Source: CAJBLF01 sp964418415 (GTDB lineage Bacteria; Patescibacteriota; Gracilibacteria; Absconditabacterales; Absconditicoccaceae). Taken from it: a stretch of DNA of 28,699 nucleotides. Location of the stretch: contig CAYQLB010000012.1 in assembly GCA_964418415.1 (NCBI GenBank), forward strand, positions 1 through 28,699. The letters are read 5' to 3'. How positions within the stretch are numbered: position 1 is the stretch's first letter; each line of letters opens with the position of its first letter. Both the position numbers and the translations under genes were made by a program. Below the pieces are notes generated by a model. That model did no database searches and was not told the origin of the DNA. It worked only from the letters and a program-made list of their open reading frames with translations. Positions 19,954 through 27,089 of this stretch are shown here, in pieces.

Positions 19954-20511
19954 ATGAAAATTATCTGAGTGACGTGAACAATTGGTGCGGGAAAAGGTAC
20001 TATTGTAGACTACCTTGTCCAGAAGAAAGGGTTTCAACATTATTCTGTTCGTGCGTTTCTCATCCAAGAGATAGAGCGCAGATCTATGCCCGTAAATAGG
20101 GATAGCATGGTTATCGTCGCTAATGACTTACGCGCTACATTTAGTCCTTCATACATTGTCGAACAATTATACGAACAGGCCAAGGCTGACGGTAAGAACG
20201 CAATCATCGAAAGTCTGAGAGCGGTAGGCGAAGTCGAAGCATTGAAGCAGAAAGAAGATTTCTTATTTTTCGCTATCGATGCGGACCCGAAAATGAGATA
20301 TGAAAGAGTGGTTTTGAGAGGAAGTGAAACAGATAAAATCTCTTACGATGAATTCATTGCTAACGAACAAAGAGAAATGATTAATACTGATCCTACGAAA
20401 CAAAATATATCTAAATGTATGCAGCTCGCCGACCACGTTTTTACCAACAATGGAACGCTAGAAGAACTCCATCAGCAGATAGAAGAAATAACTACTAAAT
20501 TGAATATCTAA
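19954..20511 (+). CDS. P-loop nucleotide kinase-like protein
   Basis: A 185-aa P-loop NTPase of the nucleoside-monophosphate / dephospho-CoA kinase type. The Walker A motif is GVTGTIGAGKGT (residues 5-16), and two of its conserved glycines (5 and 8) are TGA codons. Further conserved text includes RPVNRD-like (SMPVNRDS), a VANDLRATF.PSYIVEQL block, the strand AIIESLRAVGEVEAL and a LID-like segment DADPKMRYERVVLRGSETD, ending ADHVFTNNGTLEEL. It should transfer phosphate from ATP to a small substrate, probably a nucleotide, but the acceptor cannot be named. The start at 19954 is needed to keep the P-loop. It is divergent from the HD gene across a 105-nt gap and followed by a folded intergenic region. 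Confidence 0.8.
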
Positions 20512-20533
20512 GACGAAAGCTCATTTCTTTCGC

Positions 20534-20620
20534 GACAAACAATAGACGAAAGGTTGCTGTGATATAGCTACCTTTAGTCGACATTCGGCGATTGTTTGTC
20601 ATCCCGGAGTACTCCGGGAT
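20534..20620 (+). other. Nested stem-loops between the kinase and pduL
   Basis: Outer arms GACAAACAAT (20534-20543) and ATTGTTTGTC (20591-20600) are perfect. Inside them GACGAAAGGT (20545-20554) pairs with ACCTTTAGTC (20570-20579) with one mismatch. Immediately after comes a perfect 20-bp palindrome at 20601-20620 (ATCCCGGAGT and its complement), then a T-rich stretch. It could be the kinase terminator preceded by a structured 3' region, or a cis-acting leader for pduL, which starts 30 nt later. It matches no riboswitch I know. Confidence 0.6.
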
Positions 20621-20650
20621 ATTAGTCTTTTAATTATTTAGTCATAAAGT

Positions 20651-21214
20651 ATGAGAATCCCTATCTGAATTTCCAACAGACATGTCCACTTATCACAAAG
20701 TGATTGTGAAAAAATTTTTGGCAAGGGCTATGAACTTAAAACGTTCAAAACTATTTCTCAGCCAGGACAATACGCGGCTGAAGAATTAGTAACTCTTGTA
20801 GGTGAAAAAGGTCAAATAGAAAAAGTCAGAGTAGTAGGACCCAATAGAAAAACTACGCAAGTAGAACTCAGTATCGGAGACGCGTATAATTTATGAGTTA
20901 CTGCACCGATAAAAGTATCAGGAGATACCAAAGATTTGGGTTATATAAAAATTGTGTGACCAGTCGGGGAAGTGTATGGACCGTTTGCTATTATCGCACA
21001 AAGACATCTGCATTGCACCGTGAAGGAAGCAGCAGAATTATGAGTTAAAAATTGAGATGTCGTCAAGATGCATGTCGGAGGAATCAGAGGAGTTATTTTT
21101 GAAAATGTAGCCGTCAGAGCAAAAGATGATTACGCACTCGACTTTCATATCGACATCGAAGAAGCGAATGCTGCAGGGGTGAAACCAGGTGATTGGGCAG
21201 AACTTATAAAATAG
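20651..21214 (+). CDS. pduL: Phosphate propanoyltransferase / phosphotransacetylase PduL
   Basis: A 187-aa PduL family enzyme that interconverts acyl-CoA and acyl-phosphate; it is unrelated to Pta. Conserved blocks include IGISNRHVHLS (zinc ligands His11 and His13; Gly6 is TGA), a stretch GYELKTFKTISQPGQYAAEE with a ligand Glu, VVGPNRKTTQVELS, LGVTAPIKVSGD, the second zinc site QRHLHCT and the final DFHID.EEANAAG with the last His. All metal-binding positions expected for the fold are present. There is no N-terminal microcompartment-targeting helix, so it is a free cytosolic form that probably makes acetyl-phosphate for ATP formation with an acetate kinase (not in this window). Five TGA codons are Gly. 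This is the only gene here ending in TAG. Confidence 0.95.
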
Positions 21215-21294
21215 ATTAAGAATTAGGAATTAAGAAATTTCTTAATAAGCGAAGCTCTTAATAATCGTTACAAGCGATCTTAATTCTTAATAAA
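21215..21294. repeat. Heptamer array directly after pduL
   Basis: Starts at the base after the TAG stop. ATTAAGA ATTAGGA ATTAAGA is followed by the palindrome TTAAGAAATTTCTTAA, small stems AGCGAAGCT and ATCGTTACAAGCGAT, then the complementary phrases CTTAATT CTTAATA. The whole folds into a long hairpin between pduL and the patatin gene. Confidence 0.65.
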
Positions 21295-21316
21295 ATTTAT
21301 ATATTAGTTTGATAGT

Positions 21317-22102
21317 ATGTGAGTGTTGTCTTTTTTATCGAAGAAGCAGAAAAAATATGTGCTGGTAATTTCGTGATGAGGGACCAGAGGTTTTTATGGA
21401 TTATGAGTATTGAAAGCATTGGAAGAATTATGACTCCATCATAGAATAAAGGCGATTTATGGAGTGAGTGCAGGAGCTATGCTTGCAAGTTATCGAGCTG
21501 CATGATATAGTGCTGATGAGATCTTCGATATCTTTATTCATACCAAAAAATTTCTGAATATCTACGCGCTCAATCTCCTTTCCAAGAAATCTTTGCTTAA
21601 GTCGGATGGACTCTATGATCAATTCAAAAAAGATCTTCCCAAGGATATTTCTCAGCTTTCCAAGAAGGTGTATATCGGTGCAACTGATACCAATACGGGA
21701 ACTTTCAAATTATTCTCCAAGGGGGAATTACCGAAAATACTTTTGGGAAGTATAGCTATTCCTGGCATATTTCCTGCAATATCTTACGAAAAATATATCT
21801 TGATAGATGGAGGAGTGACGAATAACTTTCCTGTCGATATAGCAAAAAAAACCTATCCTAAGGATGAGATTATCGGGATCTCTCTAAATACGTTCAAACA
21901 AAATCAACCCATTCGTACAGTTATTGATGCTTTGACTATTACTTTTGAGATCTTTGTGAGAAATAGTGCTATAGAGCGTCGCAATATCGTCGATCATCCT
22001 TTTTATAATACGACAGCGATAAGGGTGCTTGATAGAGATACTTCCAAAATGAAAAAAGCCTTTGATCAAGGCTACCGTGAATGTTTAAACCACTTCAAAT
22101 AA
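21317..22102 (+). CDS. Patatin-like phospholipase
   Basis: A 261-aa patatin family lipid acyl hydrolase. The oxyanion hole is SGGGTRGFYGLGVL (residues 19-32, its first two glycines encoded by TGA TGA). The nucleophile is Ser51 in GVSAGA and the catalytic Asp is Asp164 in DGG. This is a complete Ser-Asp dyad, so the enzyme should be active on glycerolipids. The ATG at 21317 is followed at once by a TGA Gly codon. There is no signal peptide, so it is cytoplasmic or delivered by another route. In host- or prey-associated bacteria patatins can be effectors; that is inference. Six TGA codons in all. It is flanked by heptamer arrays on both sides. Confidence 0.92.
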
Positions 22103-22235
22103 ATGATAAGTGTTGAATGTTACGTGCTAAATATTGGTATTTGTTTTATTAAAAACTATCGTGCAATTATAATAGTTCATAGAAAGCCAATTCTTTCACT
22201 TAACACTTAGAACTTAAAACTTAGCATTAGATGAA
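22103..22235. repeat. Heptamer-periodic hairpin array between convergent patatin and nrdG genes
   Basis: The left arm holds phrases like TAAGTGT TGAATGT TACGTGC TAAATAT, and the right arm TTAACAC TTAGAAC TTAAAAC TTAGCAT, which are near reverse complements. The core has arms AACTAT (22154-22159) and ATAGTT (22172-22177) after a TTGTTTTATTA run. It shares its plan with the copy at 26960-27085. Confidence 0.7.
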
Positions 22236-22237
22236 GT

Positions 22238-22948
22238 TTATTTACGTATTTCGCAGTGCTGAACATAACGTTCAGCTATTTTTTTAAATTCTTCAAGTTC
22301 TTCATCATTGAAAGGTGTCCCTCAGAAGTCTGGATTCAAAGTATTTCCACCAATATAATTTTGTAAATAATAATGTTTAGCTCATCTAATATAGACTGCC
22401 ATATTTTCGATATCATCCGCAGTGTGCAGTCCTTTGGCTACCGTAGTTCTGTACTCAAAATCGATCTTGCTTTCAAGTAATATTTGTAGGAGTTTCTGAT
22501 AGCTATGATAAAATTCTGCTGGCTGTTCTAGTCCTACTGCATCACCATAACAGTGCATTGAATGTTTCAAATCTACTGCTACATAATCAAGGATTTTATC
22601 ATGGATCATTCTTTCCACGATTTTATAATCTCTTCCGTTCGTATCCAATTTGACGAGGAATCCCATATCTTTGATTTTTTTTGCGAAATCGTAGAGGTCG
22701 GGTCGTAGAGTAGGTTCTCATCAACAAATACTGACCCCATCGAGCAACCCTTTCCTTGCTTTCAAAAAGTTGAAAAATGCTTCTTCAGGAATCAAATCAT
22801 TTTGAAATAACTGCATCCTCTCGGGTAATACACATTCCGGATTGTGGCAAAAATGACAGCGGAAATTGCAACCCATCGTAAAAACCACACAGGCGATTTT
22901 GCCTGGATAGTCTACCATAGTGGATTGTTGTATTCCTGCTATTTGCAC
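22238..22948 (-). CDS. nrdG: Anaerobic ribonucleotide reductase activating radical SAM enzyme
   Basis: A 236-aa radical SAM protein. The 4Fe-4S motif is CNFRCHFC (Cys27, 31 and 34), preceded by STMVDYPGKIACVVFTMG as in NrdG and pyruvate-formate-lyase-type activases. GGEPT follows, with both glycines encoded by TGA TGA; this motif binds SAM methionine. The enzyme makes the glycyl radical on NrdD. I chose the GTG at 22948 because it gives the usual N-terminus (MQIAGIQQSTMVDYPG). A TTG at 22984 would add 12 residues and overlap the HD gene. The C-terminus LNPDFGGTPFNDEELEEFKK resembles other NrdG of this group. It is the last gene of the nrdD operon. Confidence 0.92.
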
Positions 22949-22973
22949 GATTGCTTCATTACAAATAAAATAG

Positions 22974-23945
22974 TTATTTTTCAAACTTTAAGAAGTATTC
23001 TTTTGGTGGAGCTTTGGTATCTATAATTTCTTTTCGTTCTTTGTCTACTTCAGATACTCTTTTTAATATGCCATGATCATCGAACAAAGGATCAGCGACC
23101 CTGTTTTTACAGAAGATGCGTGCATCGAAATCCTCAGAAGAATGGGTACATCATATTATGTTATTCATGCGTTTCCGATAGAGCTCCAATTGGGGATCAT
23201 CTAGATGTGTCTGTATCTTATGTAAAACAACATCATCCGTAGTATAAAAATCCTCTTGAGCGATATATCATTGTTGCCATGCATATTTACAGGTGTCAGC
23301 AACCGTCTGAAACATCACTGCGGATTCTCGTCCGGAGAAGTAGATATCGTTGATTCTCTTAAACATTACAGCGAAATGTTTAGCAATATCGAAGGTATCA
23401 AAATATCGTATATTGTCCTTAACTTTGAGATGTGCTATAAAATCATCTACAGGATGCTTGTCAAAGAGCAAGAAGGTTCTGAGCGAATAATCGATCCTAT
23501 CAGCACAGAGGTCAGGGAGGTTGTTTTCTTTAAGTGGATGTCTGTTATCATCCAATATTGCATCCAAAGATATATTGTGTTTTTGGAGAATATGAGGAAT
23601 ATCACTTTGTTTGACGAATGTTTCGAAGATGTTGTCTTGATGATTTTGCTCTTTTTGATTTCCTGTGTCGAAGATATAATCCAGACAATGAGAGAAGGTG
23701 CCATGTGAGAGATCGTGGATTAGTCCAGCTATTTGCTCCTCTAGTGGTGCTCAATATTTCTTAAGAAGAATATAGACTCATAGAGAATGTTCGAAACGTT
23801 TGAAAGCACATCCGGGAAAAAATGGTTCAAAATATCCTGATTGATCTATTCATTTCAATCTCTGCATATAGGGACTTTCTACTATTTCTAAGACGACAGG
23901 TTCGTTGATATCTATTTCACCGTAGACGAGATCTTTGTACAGCAT
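22974..23945 (-). CDS. HD-domain nucleotide hydrolase (dNTPase/SAMHD1-like)
   Basis: A 323-aa HD superfamily protein. It opens with KDLVYGEIDINEPVVLEIVESPYMQRLKGIDQSG, the usual start of the COG1078/SAMHD1-like group, then RFEHSLGVY (His53), HDLSHGTFSH (His77-Asp78) and the later Asp in ADRIDYSLR. Relatives cut dNTPs to deoxynucleosides and triphosphate. Its place between the two parts of an anaerobic ribonucleotide reductase system and nrdG suggests it balances dNTP pools; that is inference. Five TGA codons are Gly. The gap to the nrdG GTG start is 25 nt. Confidence 0.88.
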
Positions 23946-23949
23946 GGAA

Positions 23950-24035
23950 AAGCTTTTGGTAAATAAAAAGTAAAGTTCTCGAAAGGTGGTATTGTACCTT
24001 ACTACACTTTACTTTATTATTTGTTTAATTAACAG
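23950..24035. repeat. Hairpin repeat after the glycyl-radical gene
   Basis: Arms AAAGTAAAG (23967-23975) and CTTTACTTT (24007-24015) are perfect, with a near-palindromic centre around GGTATTGTACC. This is the same plan as the other arrays (A/T-rich arms, small core), here between two genes of the nrd operon on the minus strand. Confidence 0.6.
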
Positions 24036-24067
24036 CAAAAACTCATAGGTTGGTTGTTGATCCACGA

Positions 24068-24289
24068 TTAATTGCTTTCACATCCGCATGCAACGAATTC
24101 AGGTGCGAAATGTCTAACGAACGCTGAGTTCGCAGTTTTTTGCTCGTCGAAATACTTTCTACTGTAGAATTCTGATTTCTTACCTACATTGTAAGCGCTA
24201 ACTGGTCTGAGATATCCCATAACACGAGTGAATACCTGGCATGGAGTCCTTTGGATCTCCTGTCCTTGTTTGTTGTAGAAGGTTTGCAT
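24068..24289 (-). CDS. Stand-alone glycyl-radical domain of class III ribonucleotide reductase
   Basis: A 73-aa protein. Residues 14-40 read RTPCQVFTRVMGYLRPVSAYN..GKKSEFYSRKYF, which matches the extreme C-terminus of NrdD. In normal NrdD the sequence R-V/I-x-G-Y-x-R-P-V-x-x-W/Y-N follows the zinc cysteines in the same polypeptide and carries the radical glycine, here Gly25 (codon GGA). The protein ends with CGCESN, a Cys pair that could bind metal or act as a reductant. It is encoded 149 nt downstream of the nrdD stop, in a different cistron with its own ATG. The arrangement recalls the stand-alone radical peptide GrcA (YfiD) of pyruvate formate-lyase, but here it seems to be the only copy rather than a spare part. 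Confidence 0.88.
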   Translation of the reverse strand: MQTFYNKQGQEIQRTPCQVFTRVMGYLRPVSAYNVGKKSEFYSRKYFDEQKTANSAFVRHFAPEFVACGCESN

Positions 24290-24299
24290 GGCGGCAATA

Positions 24300-24443
24300 G
24301 GTAAAAAAATAAAATTAATGATAAATGCTAAATTTTAAATGATAAATGATTGAATTGCTGGAATGGACTACTGTAATATCACGATAGTTTATATGTAGAC
24401 AAGTCCTACATTTTTCATTATTCATTATTAATTTTTCATTAGT
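24300..24443. repeat. Heptamer hairpin array that separates nrdD from its radical domain
   Basis: The left side has AATGATA AATGCTA AATTTTA AATGATA AATGATT (24317-24351). The core is ACTACTGTA...ACGATAGT (24367-24388), and the right side CATTTTT CATTATT CATTATT AATTTTT CATTAGT (24409-24443). The TAA stop of nrdD (24439-24441) lies inside the last heptamer. The element fills the whole gap between the two cistrons. Confidence 0.75.
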
Positions 24444-26649
24444 TGGTTATTTGTCTTTCTTCCATTATTCTGAGTTTTTCAGGATCTGAAGTATGTTTTT
24501 TTCTGACGTCGATATTGAATTCATCACCGACATATCCGAGCTCTCTATCGCATTTTGGACAGAAATCGTGTTCTCCAACAACATAGCCGTGTTTAGGGCA
24601 GATAGAGAAGACAGGTGAGATAGTAATATACGGAAGTTGATAGTTTTCTATAACTTTTTTTACGAGCTGTTTACATGCTTTGGAATCCGAGATTCTTTCT
24701 CCCATATAGAGATGGAGGACAGTACCTCAGGTGTATTTGCATTGGAGTTCATTTTGTTGTTCCAATGCTTCGAAAGGATCATCAGTATATCCGACAGGGA
24801 GCTGACTGGAATTGGTATAGAATGGTGCTTCGTTGGTACCAGCTTGGATAATGCCTGGAATTTGTTTTTTATCTTCTTTGGCGAATCTTGTCGTTGTTCC
24901 TTCTGCAGGCGTAGCTTCTAGATTGTAGAGGTTACCTGTCTCTTCTTGATAGTCTTTGAGAATATCTCTCATAAAATCGAGGATTTCAGTAGCAAATTTT
25001 TTACCTCGGTCAGTCGTAATATTTTCTTTTCCGTTAGTGAAATTGAGTATTGCTTCATTCATACCGTTGATACCTATCGTAGAGAAGTGGTTTCTAAAGG
25101 AATGAAGGTATCTTTTGGTGTAGGGATATAGTCATGCCTCTAATCGTTTTGTAATCTCTTTTCTCTTAAGTTCAAGAGAAGTTTTCGCTAAATTCATCAG
25201 ATAACGAACTTGTTCTTTGAATCCATTGACATCGTCTTTGAAGTTATATCCAATCCTTGGCATATTCAAGGTAACAACACCGACAGATCAGGTCATTTCC
25301 GCTGATCCAAACAAACCTCCTCATCTTTTTTCCAGCTGGGATAAATCCAATTGGAGTCTACAACACATTGACCTTACTGCTCCTGGTTTATATGCATTTG
25401 GATTTTCTACTTTAGTGGTATTACCGTCTTTGTCTTTGATGACTTTGAACTGTGAACCTACGAAATTTTGGAAGTAAGGGATTCCGTATTTTGCGGTCAT
25501 CTCAAAGAGCATATCGATATCTTTATCTTCCCAAGGAAAGTCTTCAGTGATATTGTAGGTAGGGATAGGGAAGGTAAATACAGAGCCGGAGGAATCTCCT
25601 GCAGTATATACTTCGATAAGCACTCTATTGATGAGTCTCATCTCTTCTTCTAAATCCTTGAATTTGACAGGATAATATCATTTTTCGATTCCTCCAAGTA
25701 GCAATGACTTTTCTTTCAAATCTTCAGGACACGTTCGGTCGAGCGTGATATTGGTAAATGGTGTCTGGGTTCCTCGGCGTGAAGGGACGTTTAATCCGAA
25801 GATGAAATTTTGCATCTGTTGAGTAACGTACTTGTAGGTCTTATTGTAGATATGTTCTTGTTTAGCTTTTTCTGAAGGGAACTTTACACCCAAATCATGT
25901 AATTCTTTTTCTAGTTCTGTCTTGTATTTGTGGACGAATGGTGCCAAGTAGGTATCGAATGATGAAAATGCTTGAGCTCCTGCTCGTTCGTTCTGGAGTG
26001 TTCAGAAAAAGTTGATCATTTGATTGACAGCAGATTGGAGATTTTTTGGAGGCGCTGATTGTACTCTATTATCCAATCCATTGAACCCTTCTTCGAGTAA
26101 TTGTCTCAGACTCCATCCTGCGCAGTATCCTGCAAAAAATCAGAGATCATGAATATGATAATCTCAATTTCTATGAGCATTTCCTACTTCTGTAGGGTAG
26201 ACGTGAGAGAGTCGATAATTTGCCGTTAATTTTCCGAATCCATTCAAAATAAGTCCTCCTAGTGAGAATCCTTGATTCGCATTTTCATTGACTCTCCAAT
26301 CACTCTGATCGAGATATTCATCCATAGTCTTACCAACCTCGATGACCACTTTTTCGGTCGCTCTCGATTCTGATCTTTTCTGTCTATAGATGATAAATGC
26401 TTTTGCGACAGTATCATGGCCTTCTTTGACGAGCACTTGCTCTACAGTATCTTGGATAGTCTCAATATCAGGAATATCTTTGCCTATTTTTTTCTCGATT
26501 TCTTTGCTTACTTTTTTTGCGAGTGCGGCGACGCTGCTGAAATCGGTACCTCCGACGGCTTCGATCGCTTTTTTGATAGCAGCCTCGATTCTAGTGATAT
26601 CGAAATCGATAATTGCTCCGTTTCTTTTTCTGACTTTGTAGATGGCCAT
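24439..26649 (-). CDS. nrdD: Class III ribonucleoside-triphosphate reductase, large part without glycyl-radical domain
   Basis: A 736-aa enzyme that reduces ribonucleotides to deoxyribonucleotides without oxygen. An ATP cone (3-92) controls activity. The catalytic barrel has HIHDLGFFAGYCAGW (Cys176), a GG/CCR region with Cys429-Cys430 (SMCCRLQLDL), NFTNGKENIT, and the zinc site near the end (CPKHGY...FCPKC, about 685-700). The sequence then stops at EERQITN without the expected RVxGY glycyl-radical segment; that segment is in the next gene. Several TGA codons are Gly, and without them the enzyme falls into at least five fragments, all in one frame. The start at 26649 is set by the ATP cone (MAIYKVRKRNG). 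It is first in the operon, behind NrdR-like boxes. Confidence 0.95.
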
Positions 26650-26737
26650 ACTTTACAAATAATGTTAGATGATAAATGAAAAATGATAGATTTTCTAAGT
26701 ATTTTAGTATTTACAATTTCTTGAAAGTAGGTATAAT

Positions 26738-26786
26738 ACACAATATATAGTGGTGTTTGGTATGTGGTGGATACTATATATGGTAT
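26738..26786. promoter_or_regulatory. Tandem NrdR boxes upstream of nrdD
   Basis: The first box, ACACAATATATAGTGG (26738-26753), matches 15 of 16 positions of the known NrdR consensus (acaCwAtATaTwGtgt). The second, ATACTATATATGGTAT (26771-26786), matches 13. The boxes start 33 bp apart, about three helical turns, as usual for NrdR (31-32 is more typical). NrdR represses ribonucleotide reductase genes when dATP is high. The regulator gene itself is not in this window. Confidence 0.65.
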
Positions 26787-26802
26787 CTTATTGTATTTGC
26801 AA
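26775..26802 (-). promoter_or_regulatory. Promoter of the nrdD operon
   Basis: On the minus strand TTGCAA (26797-26802), a 16-nt spacer and TATATA (26775-26780). The -10 box lies inside the second NrdR box, so binding would block RNA polymerase. The leader to the nrdD ATG is about 120 nt. Confidence 0.45.
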
Positions 26803-26832
26803 CGGAAGATTCATTAAAAAAAATTCAAGCGA

Positions 26833-26949
26833 ATGTGTGGAGATATGCCGAAAGAAAAAATCGTATATAGTTTGCAAGAGAAAATAGAGAAAAAAACCAG
26901 AATCTTTATTTTTTATAGTGAAAAAAGAAAAAAACCGCTCCATGACTAG
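26833..26949 (+). CDS. Possible small protein in the nrdD upstream gap
   Basis: A 38-codon lysine-rich frame (MCGDMPKEKIVYSLQEK...) ending in TAG. A consensus plus-strand promoter lies upstream: TTTACA (26710-26715), 16 nt, TATAAT (26732-26737), and its start point would fall in the first NrdR box. No Shine-Dalgarno site and no known family, so it may be chance or a small RNA. Apart from this, the NrdR boxes and the repeat at 26960, the 440-nt gap 26650-27089 holds nothing I recognise. Confidence 0.2.
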   Translation: MCGDMPKEKIVYSLQEKIEKKTRIFIFYSEKRKKPLHD

Positions 26950-26959
26950 CATGAAGACG

Positions 26960-27088
26960 GATATATTATGTTAAGTGTTAAATGCTAAGTATTAGGATCT
27001 GTTTTATTATAGACTATTGTATCCTACAATAGTGTATATAAAGCAAATCATTTACTCAAAACTTAGCACTCAAAACTTAGCATTTTTA
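26960..27088. repeat. Best-preserved heptamer hairpin array, 3' of the pyruvate kinase-like gene
   Basis: The left arm has TTAAGTGTTAAATGCTAAGT and the right arm CTCAAAA CTTAGCA CTCAAAA CTTAGCA. AAATGCTAAGT (26980-26990) and ACTTAGCATTT (27075-27085) pair perfectly. The core ACTATTGTA-TCC-TACAATAGT (27013-27033) is a perfect hairpin, preceded by TGTTTTATTATAG as at 2394. It ends two bases before the TAA of the minus-strand gene. Confidence 0.75.
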
Positions 27089-27089
27089 T

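Noticed and set aside
22238..22984. TTG start for nrdG at 22984
   Set aside because: It would overlap the HD gene and add 12 residues absent from typical NrdG; the GTG at 22948 gives the family N-terminus.
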